Positions 33,259-41,456 are shown, numbered from the stretch's first letter. The stretch is 64,000 nt of DNA from Streptococcus intermedius SK54 = ATCC 27335 (GCF_000413475.1 NZ_ATFK01000001.1:186001-250000); one strand, 5' to 3'. Notes: a model not told the origin generated them from the letters alone. Numbers and translations: made by a program.

Positions 33259-34224
33259 TTAAACACCTAGTATGATGGTTGGAAAATGGTCGTTGATATA
33301 CGCAAAGGTACTTTGTAGTTGCTCGTCTGTGTGTTTACCAGTGTTTTTGAAAGCCAATCTTTGTTTTTTCTGTTTACCATCTTGCATGTGAATGGCAATC
33401 AAAGTTGATTGACGATTGGTAACAAAGAATCCAGAATAAGTTTTCAAAATATGATGATAAAGCTGAACCGTTTGACGTAAGTCTGTAATAGCAAAACCTT
33501 TATAGTAAGTAATCAAGTGATTCTTATAAATGACAATCTGTAACTCTGCATCATGAAACTGTGCTTCAGAGAGAAGATGCTCTACATTTCCTTGCAATTC
33601 TGGGTACTCTTGATAGAAATCATCGTAAGCTTGATTTATTTTCTTACGAACAAAGAACGCATTTCCTAGGAAAAAGAGTGCGATACCCAAACAGACTATT
33701 CCCATTAAGAGTGTAAATAGATTATCTGACTTTGCTCCTGAAAGAGACAGGTAAGTATTAAATGAAAAATAGCGACTGAATTTAGGATAGCGTAGGAAGA
33801 AATTACGCATATACCCAGAATAGTTTTTGATCGTTTTCTTTGTACTTCCAGTTCGTACATTGTAGAATTTTACTACAAGTTTTTCAGGTTTATTTTTTAA
33901 TTGCTCAGCCTTATTTTGCAATTTTTTGATCGTTTTATCATTTTTATCAGCTTGCAATCCAACATAGCCTTTCTGATAAGCAACCAACCATATTTCAGTT
34001 TTATTATCCACTTTAGCGATTGGCCTTTTAGAAATTCCGTAAACATCAATGGAAACTAAACCGTTTTTGGGTTGTGTAGCTTCGCTATTGAAAGCAGGAA
34101 AATCAGCAGGTTTACTTGATGACAAGCTTTGATGATAAACAAAAAATGCGATAGAACAAGTAAGTACAATGGCAGCTACAACTAAGTTAGCCACAAAGCC
34201 TTTATTTCGTTTTTCTTTTAACAT
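33259..34224 (-). CDS. Unrecognised membrane protein with two helices
   Basis: This 321-aa protein is not one I can name. It has an N-terminal helix (about 13-31) that may be a signal anchor, a lysine-rich external stretch of about 120 residues ('NDKTIKKLQNKAEQLKNKP'), a second helix (about 170-190), and a soluble C-terminal domain of about 130 residues that is probably cytosolic. ATG 34224 (MLKEKRNKG) is chosen for its AGGGGGA site. The minus-strand promoter has TGATATAGT. It sits between the two BceAB modules, on the opposite strand, which suggests but does not prove a part in the same response. Confidence 0.7.
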   Translation of the reverse strand: MLKEKRNKGFVANLVVAAIVLTCSIAFFVYHQSLSSSKPADFPAFNSEATQPKNGLVSIDVYGISKRPIAKVDNKTEIWLVAYQKGYVGLQADKNDKTIKKLQNKAEQLKNKPEKLVVKFYNVRTGSTKKTIKNYSGYMRNFFLRYPKFSRYFSFNTYLSLSGAKSDNLFTLLMGIVCLGIALFFLGNAFFVRKKINQAYDDFYQEYPELQGNVEHLLSEAQFHDAELQIVIYKNHLITYYKGFAITDLRQTVQLYHHILKTYSGFFVTNRQSTLIAIHMQDGKQKKQRLAFKNTGKHTDEQLQSTFAYINDHFPTIILGV

Positions 34225-34361
34225 GAAAATCCCCCTATAAAAAAGTTTGAAAATCAAATAGATTTTTAAATAACTATATCATATTTGCTGAATGAATTTC
34301 AAGTATTGATCAAATTTTTATGTGAATAGATTTAAGGATAATTTTTACGGAAGAGCTATTG

Positions 34362-34478
34362 ATGTCAGATAAAGCTAAGAAAATTTTAAGATGGAAACGA
34401 GGTTTAAAGAGATTTCAAAGAGCAGGCTTTAAGCTCGTATATTTGTATAGCTTGATGATTGTATTAGTGAGTTCATGA
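34362..34478 (+). CDS. Possible 38-aa cationic small protein
   Basis: ATG 34362 has GGAAGAG six bases upstream and opens a 38-codon frame. The first 24 residues carry ten Lys/Arg ('KKILRWKRGLKRFQRAGFK') and the last 14 are hydrophobic ('LVYLYSLMIVLVSS'). No family is recognised. It could be a membrane-active peptide, a small membrane regulator, or a gene fragment. A long minus-strand frame also covers this region, so coding is uncertain. Confidence 0.35.
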   Translation: MSDKAKKILRWKRGLKRFQRAGFKLVYLYSLMIVLVSS

Positions 34479-34624
34479 CTGGGATCGTATTTTGAACTGT
34501 GTATTGAATACTCCATCTTATCAGAAGAAACAATGCGAAAATAAATTTTTGAAAAGTAGGGTGTCAATGTGTTTGTACGAATCTCAAATGCAGTAATTGG
34601 ATTGGAGTCTAGATTCAAATTTTT

Positions 34625-34674
34625 CTTACAAAAATGTAAGCTTTTAGAGCCTAAATGAAAGATTATGTTATGGT
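34625..34674 (+). promoter_or_regulatory. Response-regulator box 2 and promoter
   Basis: CTTACA-AAAA-TGTAAG (34625-34640) is a perfect palindrome around four A. TGTTATGGT ends at 34674. Box, spacing (44 bases to TATGGT) and flanking 'AAATGAAAGATTATGTTATGG' match box 1; the following TTTTTGTATCATA is also shared with the TraX leader. Confidence 0.75.
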
Positions 34675-34730
34675 AGATGCTTTGCGATTTTTGTATCATA
34701 TAAATGTAAAGAAAATAAAGGAGAAACAGC

Positions 34731-34859
34731 ATGAAAACAATGTTATTTAAGCAAGCATCCATCTCTAAGACAGAAAAAATTACAAAAGAGGATATTGAAA
34801 AAACAAAACTTGGCTGCGCATCTAGTCAATATTATTTCTGGTTACAATATAATCATTAA
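34731..34859 (+). CDS. 42-aa peptide, candidate target of the Bce-type regulator
   Basis: ATG 34731 has a strong AAAGGAG site and opens a 42-codon frame to TAA 34857-34859. The product is lysine-rich at first ('KQASISKTEKITKEDIEK'), then turns aromatic with one Cys ('LGCASSQYYFWLQYNH'). There is no signal peptide or membrane helix. It has its own regulated promoter (box 2), and box 3 separates it from the second BceAB. A frameshifted relative precedes BceAB copy 1. The layout of a charged leader-like part and a short Cys-bearing tail recalls peptide precursors, but no modification or export genes for such a peptide are certain here. Function unknown. Confidence 0.5.
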   Translation: MKTMLFKQASISKTEKITKEDIEKTKLGCASSQYYFWLQYNH

Positions 34860-34895
34860 GATACATTTATTGATATAAACGCAGTTTCAGGTAAT

Positions 34896-34944
34896 CTTAC
34901 AAAAATGTAAGATTAAAATAAAAAATGAAAGGTTAAAGTATGGA
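34896..34944 (+). promoter_or_regulatory. Response-regulator box 3 and promoter (BceAB copy 2)
   Basis: CTTACA-AAAA-TGTAAG (34896-34911) is identical to box 2. AAATGAAAGGTTAAAGTATGG follows, with a -10-like TATGGA at 34939-34944, 43 bases from the start of the palindrome. It precedes the second ABC ATPase gene by 55 bases. Confidence 0.75.
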
Positions 34945-34998
34945 AACTTACTGTTCTTTTCAGTATGATAGATATATAAAAATTGTGAGGAGCAAACG

Positions 34999-35766
34999 AT
35001 GACATTATTGGATGTACAACATGTAAAGAAAATTTATAAAACACGCTTTCAAGGAAATCAAGTGGAAGCACTGAAGGATATTCATTTTACAGTAGATGAG
35101 GGTGATTATGTAGCGATTATGGGTGAGTCTGGGTCTGGAAAATCTACCTTACTCAACATTCTAGCCATGCTGGATAAGCCAACTGAAGGACGTGTCTTTC
35201 TCAACGGTACTGATACAGCGACGATTAAAAACAGTCAAGCTTCTAGCTTCCGTCGGGAGAAATTAGGTTTCGTCTTTCAAGATTTTAACTTGTTAGACAC
35301 ACTGTCAGTCAAGGACAATATTCTCTTGCCACTCGTCCTATCGCGCCGTCCCATCACGGAAATGATGCAAAAGCTGGTCACAATTTGTAACGAATTGGGA
35401 ATTAACCAACTGCAAGAAAAATTTCCCTATGAAATCTCAGGTGGTCAAAAACAACGGGTGGCAGTAGCACGTGCTATTATCAGTAATCCAGAAATTCTGT
35501 TAGCAGATGAACCAACTGGAGCGTTGGATTCTAAGTCTTCTGCGGCGCTTTTAGATGTCTTTGATGACATCAATGACCGCGGACAGACGATTCTTATGGT
35601 AACACATTCGACTTCGGCGGCAAGTCGTGCTAAGCGCGTACTGTTCATCAAGGATGGTATTTTGTATAACCAAATTTTCCGAGGCGATAAGACGGAGCGG
35701 CAGATGTTCCAAGAGATTTCTGATACCTTAACGATCATGGCAAGCGAGGTGAATCAAGGTGCTTAG
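34999..35766 (+). CDS. BceA-like ABC transporter ATPase, copy 2
   Basis: This 255-aa ATPase is the duplicate of the one at 27682; all motifs are the same (Walker A 42-50, signature ISGGQKQRV, Walker B LLADEPTGAL). The genes differ at only 17 positions over about 755 bases, all silent. Bases 35107-35546 are identical to copy 1 over 440 bases, whereas 13 of the differences crowd into about 73 bases (35577-35649). This patchwork suggests gene conversion. The end overlaps the GTG start of its permease, with GAGGTG as ribosome site. It has its own promoter with box 3. Confidence 0.92.
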   Translation: MTLLDVQHVKKIYKTRFQGNQVEALKDIHFTVDEGDYVAIMGESGSGKSTLLNILAMLDKPTEGRVFLNGTDTATIKNSQASSFRREKLGFVFQDFNLLDTLSVKDNILLPLVLSRRPITEMMQKLVTICNELGINQLQEKFPYEISGGQKQRVAVARAIISNPEILLADEPTGALDSKSSAALLDVFDDINDRGQTILMVTHSTSAASRAKRVLFIKDGILYNQIFRGDKTERQMFQEISDTLTIMASEVNQGA

Positions 35767-37747
35767 ATTAGCGGGAAAATTAGCGGTTTCTAACCTAGTG
35801 AAAAATCGTAGATTATACTATCCATTTGCGTTGGCAACTTGTTTAGTCGTCGCTATTTCATATATTTTTAATTCTTTAACGTTTAATCCTCATTTACAAA
35901 AAATGCAGGGGGCAAGTTCTATTTCATTTGTCTTGGCTCTTGGAGTAATTATTGTGACGATTGCTGCAGCGATTATCGTTTTTTATGCTAATAGCTTCGT
36001 CATGAAAAATCGTTCGAAAGAGCTAGGTCTTTATGGAATGCTAGGGCTTAATAAACGTCATCTCTTTACCATGGTGTTCATTGAGTTATTGATTTTAGGA
36101 GCGACGACTGTCACGATTGGTCTTGGATTTGGTATTGTATTTGATAAACTGATTTATGCCTTTTTACTGAAATTGATGGGGTTAAAAGTTGTCTTAGTAT
36201 CCACGTTTCAATGGTTAGTTCTTATTTCAGTTGTTGTCATCTATGGCGTTATTTTTGCGGGCTTGGTGCTTGTCAACGGTTTGAGGATTCTACGTTTTAA
36301 TGCTTTGCAATTGGCTAAGGAAAAGAATAGCGGTGAAAGAAAAGGACGATTTCTTCTGATTCAAACGATTATTGGATCGATTTCTTTAGGCTATGCTTAT
36401 TACCTAGCTCTGAGTGTCAAAAATCCATTGACAGCAATTGGTATATTTTTTATAGCTGTTCTCTTTGTTATTTTAGGGACTTATCTGCTGTTCAATGCAG
36501 GAGTTACAGTATTTTTACGGTTGCTTCAGAAAAATAAACGGTATTATTATCAACCTAATAATATGATTTCTGTGTCCAATTTGATTTTTCGGATGAAGAA
36601 AAATGCAGTGGGATTGGCAACGATTGCGATTCTTTCAACGATGGTTTTGGTCACCTTGGCTGGAGGTGTCAATATTTATGCAGGTGCTGGTTATCTTAAA
36701 AGCGTGATGTATCCCCAAGATTATACGATAAAGGGGAAGGGGGTGTCAGCTGCTCAATTGGATCAGGCATTGACAGAATTTGCAAAAGAGAATCATTTAA
36801 CAGTCACTAAGAAAAATGCTTATCAATATTATTCGATGGGAATTAAAAATCAAAAGGGCAATCAGCTTGATATTTATCCAAAAGGTGAAACACGAGTTTC
36901 TCCACAGGCTTATATTCTGCTGTTTTCAGCTGATGATTATCGGAAAATGACGGGCAAAACATTGAATTTAAAAGATAATGAGACAGTAATCTTTGCAAAA
37001 GGAATCTCTATCAGGCAAACTCAGCCTCTTAAGCTGAACGGGCAAGAATTGATAGTTAAAGAACTTTTAAAAGAGGACTTTGTTCTTGGAAACATTACAG
37101 ATCAGTATAATATCATTATCCCTCAGTCACTTTTTATGGTGGTCAATGACCCACAAAAATTGGTGGATTCCCAAAAGCAACATTACACGATTAATACAGA
37201 ATTATATGGCGGCTTGAATATCAGGGCTTCTAATAAGAAAAAGGGCGATTTGGATACAGCTTACCAGAAGAAGCTGAAACAGTTCAATACGACGTTCCTC
37301 GATAATGCCGGTGTGTATGGTTATACAAGAATCCAAGGTGTGCAGGAAATTATGAGTATGTTAGGTGGCGTTTTCTTTATTGGTATTTTCCTTTCAATTG
37401 TCTTTATGCTGGGAACGGTTTTGGTAATCTACTACAAACAGATTTCAGAAGGGTATGAAGACCGAGACCGCTTTGTAATTTTACAAAAGGTAGGATTAGA
37501 TGAAAAGCAGACCAAGCGCACCATTCGCAAACAAATTTTGACTGTGTTCTTCTTACCGCTTGCTTTCGCTTTTGTGCATCTGGCATTTGCTTATCATATG
37601 CTGAGTCTCATGTTGAAAGTTTTAGGTGTGTTGAATGCATCATTAATGCTAACTGTTACGCTTAGTGTTTGTACTATCTTCTTTATCGTCTATGTACTTG
37701 TCTTTCTCATCACATCACGCAGTTATCGAAAGATTGTGTCGATGTAA
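35759..37747 (+). CDS. BceB-like ABC transporter permease, copy 2
   Basis: This 662-aa permease shares the layout of copy 1, including 'NSFVMKNRSKELGLYGMLGL' near residue 80 and 'YYKQISEGYEDRDRFVILQKVG' in part near 560. The helices and the C-terminal block are close to copy 1, but the large extracellular domain (about 305-520) is clearly different, implying a different ligand or substrate range. The GTG start at 35759 lies seven bases after GAGGTG in the ATPase gene. Terminator follows at 37798. Confidence 0.88.
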   Translation: MLRLAGKLAVSNLVKNRRLYYPFALATCLVVAISYIFNSLTFNPHLQKMQGASSISFVLALGVIIVTIAAAIIVFYANSFVMKNRSKELGLYGMLGLNKRHLFTMVFIELLILGATTVTIGLGFGIVFDKLIYAFLLKLMGLKVVLVSTFQWLVLISVVVIYGVIFAGLVLVNGLRILRFNALQLAKEKNSGERKGRFLLIQTIIGSISLGYAYYLALSVKNPLTAIGIFFIAVLFVILGTYLLFNAGVTVFLRLLQKNKRYYYQPNNMISVSNLIFRMKKNAVGLATIAILSTMVLVTLAGGVNIYAGAGYLKSVMYPQDYTIKGKGVSAAQLDQALTEFAKENHLTVTKKNAYQYYSMGIKNQKGNQLDIYPKGETRVSPQAYILLFSADDYRKMTGKTLNLKDNETVIFAKGISIRQTQPLKLNGQELIVKELLKEDFVLGNITDQYNIIIPQSLFMVVNDPQKLVDSQKQHYTINTELYGGLNIRASNKKKGDLDTAYQKKLKQFNTTFLDNAGVYGYTRIQGVQEIMSMLGGVFFIGIFLSIVFMLGTVLVIYYKQISEGYEDRDRFVILQKVGLDEKQTKRTIRKQILTVFFLPLAFAFVHLAFAYHMLSLMLKVLGVLNASLMLTVTLSVCTIFFIVYVLVFLITSRSYRKIVSM

Positions 37748-37797
37748 GTTGGAGATTAGTGATAAGCATAATGAAAAATGTTATTGATATAGTAATT

Positions 37798-37831
37798 AAA
37801 ACAGGAGTAAGTTAAATCTTACTCCTGTTTT
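37798..37831 (+). terminator. Terminator after BceAB copy 2
   Basis: AAAACAGGAGTAAG (37798-37811) is the exact reverse complement of CTTACTCCTGTTTT (37818-37831). Confidence 0.92.
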
Positions 37832-37918
37832 AATTTCCTTCATAAAAAATAGTCTGTCGGATTCCTTTTTAGTTGCTTTTATGGTAGAATAATTCAATCT
37901 AGGAAATTGGAGTTTGGG

Positions 37919-39307
37919 ATGGGTATATTTAGAAAAAAAGATGTTAGTCGAGATCGGACTGGCATGCATCGTCATTTACGATTGTTGGATTTGATTTTGT
38001 TAGGAATTGGCGCTATGGTAGGGACGGGGATTTTTACGATTACTGGAACGGCAGCTGCCACATTAGCTGGTCCTGCTTTAGTTGTTTCGATTATTATTTC
38101 TGCTCTTTGCGTGAGTATATCTGCTTTCTTTTATGCAGAATTTGCGTCGAGGATTCCTGCAAATGGGGGTGCTTATAGTTATCTTTATGCTGTTTTAGGT
38201 GAGTTTCCAGCTTGGATAGTAGGCTGGCTGACCATTATGGAATTTATGACAGCTGTATCTAGCGTGGCATCTGGTTGGGCATCCTATTTGAAAGGTTTGC
38301 TGAATGGATTTGGTTTGAGTATGCCCAAAATGCTCAACGGAACCTTTAATCCGCAGGCGGGGACTTATATAGATTTACTGCCGATACTTGTTTTGGTATT
38401 TGTAACTGGCGTGGTGCTGTTAAATTCTAAAGCAGCTTTGCGGTTTAATTCTGCTTTGGTTGTTTTGAAGTTCTCGGCACTTGCTCTTTTTATTCTGGCA
38501 GGAATCTTCTTTATTAAGCCTGAAAATTGGTCTCATTTTGCTCCATTTGGGTTTGGTAAACTGTATGGTGGTGAAGTTGGTATTATGGCTGGTGCTTCTC
38601 TGATGTTCTTTGCTTTTTTGGGTTTTGAGTCCATATCTATGGCGGTGGACGAGATAAAGGAGCCACAAAAAAATGTTCCACGAGGGATTGTGTTGTCTCT
38701 ATCCATTGTAACAGTTCTTTATATATTAGTGACATTGGTTTTGACAGGGATTGTTCACTACAGCCAGTTAGATGTAGCCGATGCAGTCGCTTTCGCCCTT
38801 CGTAGTGTGGGGTTTAGCTGGGCGGCTAATTATGTGTCGGTAGTGGCTATTTTGACGTTGATTACTGTCTGCATTTCCATGACCTATGCTCTGTCACGCA
38901 TGATTTATAGTATTGCGCGTGATGGTTTGCTGCCAAAGTCCTTTAGAAAATTAACTGCTACTAGCCGAGTTCCGAAAAATGCTACGATTTTGGTTGGAAT
39001 AGCTGCAGCAGTTTGTGCGGGGATGTTTCCTTTAGCAAGTATTGCCTCCTTTTTGAATATCTGTACATTGGCTTATTTGATGTTGTTGGCAGTTGCTATT
39101 CTGAAGCTTCGAAAGGACAAAGGACTTCCTCAAGCAGGGGAATTTAAAACTCCTTTGGTACCGTTGACGCCTATCTTATCGATTATTATCTGCCTGTCTT
39201 TCATGAGCCAATATGGCTCTGACACTTGGCTAGCATTTGGGCTTGCTTTACTAGTCGGAACGATAATCTATTTTATCTATGGCTACCACCATTCGGAAAT
39301 CAATTGA
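37919..39307 (+). CDS. APC-family amino acid permease
   Basis: This 462-aa protein has twelve hydrophobic helices and the APC-superfamily hallmark 'GAMVGTGIFTITGTAA' in helix 1, with 'FFAFLGFESISMAVDEIKEPQKN' in part matching the cationic amino acid transporter (YfnA/CAT) branch. Substrate is probably a cationic or small neutral amino acid. ATG 37919 is chosen for its GGAG site at 37909-37912; an upstream TTG would overlap that site. The promoter has TGGTAGAAT. It is monocistronic, ending at 39323-39344. Confidence 0.87.
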   Translation: MGIFRKKDVSRDRTGMHRHLRLLDLILLGIGAMVGTGIFTITGTAAATLAGPALVVSIIISALCVSISAFFYAEFASRIPANGGAYSYLYAVLGEFPAWIVGWLTIMEFMTAVSSVASGWASYLKGLLNGFGLSMPKMLNGTFNPQAGTYIDLLPILVLVFVTGVVLLNSKAALRFNSALVVLKFSALALFILAGIFFIKPENWSHFAPFGFGKLYGGEVGIMAGASLMFFAFLGFESISMAVDEIKEPQKNVPRGIVLSLSIVTVLYILVTLVLTGIVHYSQLDVADAVAFALRSVGFSWAANYVSVVAILTLITVCISMTYALSRMIYSIARDGLLPKSFRKLTATSRVPKNATILVGIAAAVCAGMFPLASIASFLNICTLAYLMLLAVAILKLRKDKGLPQAGEFKTPLVPLTPILSIIICLSFMSQYGSDTWLAFGLALLVGTIIYFIYGYHHSEIN

Positions 39308-39322
39308 TGAGTTTTAATCCAG

Positions 39323-39344
39323 ACAGCCGGCTAGGCTGTTTTTT
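39323..39344 (+). terminator. Terminator after the APC permease
   Basis: ACAGCC (39323-39328) pairs with GGCTGT (39334-39339), followed by T residues. The next promoter's TGATATAAT (39344-39352) begins at the end of the T tract. Confidence 0.75.
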
Positions 39345-39375
39345 GATATAATAGAAGCAGAAATGAGGTGTTTTG

Positions 39376-39804
39376 ATGATTTGTCATGCAAAATTGTCAG
39401 ATGCAGCAGCTATCCAAAAAATCAACTTGGAGATCTTGGGTTACAATTATGATGTTGGAGCAACGAAAGCTCAATTAGCACGAGTTTTGCAGCAGCCAGA
39501 ACAGATTATTTTAGTAGCCAAAAATCCAGCTGGACAAGTGATTGGCTATGCCCATGCAGCTAGCTATGATTGTCTCTATTTTCCGCCTTTACTCAACCTG
39601 TTGGCATTAGCAGTTAACAAAGATTTTCAAGGTCAGGGATATGGCAAAGCTTTGATGCAGGCCATTCGTGAAGAGGGTGTGGCAGCGGGTTACACAGGTA
39701 TTCGAATAAACTCTGGTATTTCACGAATGAAGGCTCATGAGTTTTATCGAAAATTGGGTTGTGAGGAAAAAGCTGATCAGAAACGTTTTTATTGGGAATT
39801 TTGA
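39376..39804 (+). CDS. GNAT acetyltransferase
   Basis: This 142-aa protein has the GNAT fold; the acetyl-CoA binding motif A is 'LAVNKDFQGQGYGKALMQAI' and the C-terminal 'HEFYRKLGCEEKADQKRF' closes the domain. The substrate is unknown. ATG 39376 is used with a GAGGTG site. It begins a three-gene operon with a second acetyltransferase and an RpiB/LacAB-like protein, from promoter TGATATAAT (39344-39352). Confidence 0.85.
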   Translation: MICHAKLSDAAAIQKINLEILGYNYDVGATKAQLARVLQQPEQIILVAKNPAGQVIGYAHAASYDCLYFPPLLNLLALAVNKDFQGQGYGKALMQAIREEGVAAGYTGIRINSGISRMKAHEFYRKLGCEEKADQKRFYWEF

Positions 39805-39807
39805 GAA

Positions 39808-40278
39808 ATGATATCTATGAAGATTGAACCATTAAGTCAAAGCAATGCAGAAGAAATTGCGAATCATTGGCATTACGAAGGAATCTATGCTTTTTATGAT
39901 ATGCAAGCGGATCCTGAGGATTATGAAGAAATTTTATCTCCTGAAGCGCGTGGTAATCACTATTATCAGGTTCTCAAAAATGATGAATTATATGGCTTTT
40001 TTTGCCTTTTTCCAGTTGACAAGGACAAGCAGGAGCTAGGTTTAGGCATGAAGCCAGAGTATTGCGGCAAAGGTCAAGGCAAAGAGTTTTTACAAATCAT
40101 TTTGCGTTTTATCGAGGAAAATCTTTCAGCAAAAATCCTGACTCTCTCAGTTGCAGATTTTAATCAAAGAGCTCAAAAGCTCTATCTTCGCTGTGGCTTC
40201 AACGTGATTGGGCGGAAGCCTCAGGAAAGCAATGGCGATAGTTACCTTTTTGTCAAAATGGAAAAGGAGTTGAAATGA
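39808..40278 (+). CDS. GNAT acetyltransferase
   Basis: This 156-aa protein is a second GNAT enzyme with motif A 'LGMKPEYCGKGQGKEFLQII' and 'ADFNQRAQKLYLRCGF'. The substrate is unknown. It begins three bases after the preceding stop; ATG 39808 and ATG 39817 are both possible. It overlaps the following gene by four bases (ATGA). Confidence 0.85.
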   Translation: MISMKIEPLSQSNAEEIANHWHYEGIYAFYDMQADPEDYEEILSPEARGNHYYQVLKNDELYGFFCLFPVDKDKQELGLGMKPEYCGKGQGKEFLQIILRFIEENLSAKILTLSVADFNQRAQKLYLRCGFNVIGRKPQESNGDSYLFVKMEKELK

Positions 40279-40913
40279 GAGTTGCGGTTATACAAGGAAC
40301 CACTCGAAGAAATATGAATTCGCTGCTATTTGAATCTGTAAAAAAAGCAGTCCAATCGTCTGACGAAGTGCTGAATTTTGGTATTTTTGAGGAGGAGAAC
40401 GAGCAGTATTCTTATGTTGAGATAGCGATGATGATTAGTCTCTTAATAGAAAGTGGAGCAGTGGATTTTGTTGTAACAGGTTGCTCTTCAGGTCAAGGTA
40501 TGATGCTTGCCTGTAATAGTTTACCGGGTCTTTTGTGTGGCTATATAGAGACCCCACAAGATGCTTTCCTCTTTGGACGAATCAATGGAGGAAATGTTGC
40601 TTCCCTGCCATTAGGGTTAAATTTTGGTTGGCAAGGAGAATTGAACCTACAATATACATTGGATAAATTATTTGATGGCGAGTTTGGTATGGGTTATCCT
40701 GAAAATGAAGCGGAAAGAAAACGGTTGGAAGCAAGTGCCCTAAAGGACCTGAATCAGTTGACGAAACGAAGTTGGGAAGAATTAGTAGAACAACTTCCAA
40801 CTGATACTTTCACTAAATTGTTGCAAAGAAAGATAGTGATGAATGCTATTATAACGAATGGAACCAATGAAGAGTTCATCCGTTTTCTGAAAGCAAAAAT
40901 AGGTAAAAAGTGA
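40275..40913 (+). CDS. RpiB/LacA/LacB-family sugar-phosphate isomerase-like protein
   Basis: This 212-aa protein resembles the RpiB/LacA/LacB fold, with the cysteine-containing loop 'VTGCSSGQGMMLACNSLPG' matching the active-site region and 'GRINGGNVASLPLG' matching the substrate loop. Canonical RpiB is about 150 aa; the extra C-terminal 60 residues are helical. Enzymes of this type interconvert ribose-5-phosphate/ribulose-5-phosphate or galactose-6-phosphate/tagatose-6-phosphate. Substrate here is not predictable. Translation is coupled to the upstream acetyltransferase. Confidence 0.8.
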   Translation: MRVAVIQGTTRRNMNSLLFESVKKAVQSSDEVLNFGIFEEENEQYSYVEIAMMISLLIESGAVDFVVTGCSSGQGMMLACNSLPGLLCGYIETPQDAFLFGRINGGNVASLPLGLNFGWQGELNLQYTLDKLFDGEFGMGYPENEAERKRLEASALKDLNQLTKRSWEELVEQLPTDTFTKLLQRKIVMNAIITNGTNEEFIRFLKAKIGKK

Positions 40914-41021
40914 AATGGAAAAGCGGAGGCACTAAGTAGATGTTCCTACACATTTCATTATCTTTGCAATTTTGATTGTTTATGGTAAAAATTGAGCTTG
41001 ACATTATAACGTCATTTTAAA

Positions 41022-41050
41022 ACAATAAAAAGACTGGGATTTCCAGTCTT
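41022..41050 (-). terminator. Terminator of the cold-shock gene
   Basis: On the minus strand AAGACTGG and CCAGTCTT (41043-41050 with 41030-41037) form an 8-bp stem followed by TTTTTATT, nine bases after the stop. Confidence 0.8.
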
Positions 41051-41058
41051 GTCTTGTT

Positions 41059-41262
41059 TTATGCTAATGTTGTAATATTGACTGCTTGAAGACCACGCTG
41101 ACCTTCTTCAATGTTAAACATTACTTTGTCACCTTCATTCAGTGATTTGAATCCGTCGGATTGAATCGCTGAAAAGTGAGCAAAAACGTCTGGTCCATTG
41201 TCCTGTGAAATAAAACCATAGCCTTTTTCAGCATTGAACCATTTTACTGTACCTTGTGTCAT
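41059..41262 (-). CDS. Cold-shock protein (CspA family)
   Basis: This 67-aa protein is a single cold-shock domain, a five-strand OB barrel that binds single-stranded RNA and DNA. RNP-1 is 'KGYGFISQD' and RNP-2 'VFAHFSAI'. Start 41262 (MTQGTVKWF) follows AAAGGAAG. The 5' region is long and AT-rich, as in many cold-shock genes, and contains a 21-base palindrome at 41350-41370 that could fold in the transcript. Confidence 0.93.
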   Translation of the reverse strand: MTQGTVKWFNAEKGYGFISQDNGPDVFAHFSAIQSDGFKSLNEGDKVMFNIEEGQRGLQAVNITTLA

Positions 41263-41349
41263 ACATCTTACTTCCTTTCTCTAAAAGATTGTGTAAAAAA
41301 TAGAAAAAGTAAAGATGAAAAACAAAAATACTTACTCAAAATTCATTTA

Positions 41350-41370
41350 CTCTTGCTAGTCTAGCAAAAG
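41350..41370. repeat. Palindrome between cold-shock and Tad2-like genes
   Basis: CTCTTGCTAG-T-CTAGCAAAAG has ten-base arms with one G-T pair when read as RNA. It lies in the divergent intergenic region, about 90 bases upstream of the csp start. It could be an operator or a hairpin in the csp 5' leader. Confidence 0.6.
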
Positions 41371-41414
41371 TAGCAGCAAAAGGCAAGGAAAAAACAGCGT
41401 AGGACATCATATTT

Positions 41415-41423
41415 TGCTATACT
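41415..41423 (+). promoter_or_regulatory. Extended -10 promoter of the Tad2-like operon
   Basis: TGCTATACT with TATACT at 41418-41423 lies 33 bases before the DUF2829 start. Confidence 0.55.
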
Positions 41424-41456
41424 AGTTATATGAAAAGAAGAAAGAGGTATAAGATA

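Noticed and set aside
34415..34762. 115-codon minus-strand frame upstream of BceAB copy 2
   Set aside because: It crosses regulator box 2 and the start of the 42-codon ORF and has no ribosome site. Its C-terminal half looks somewhat protein-like, but I could not support it as a gene.
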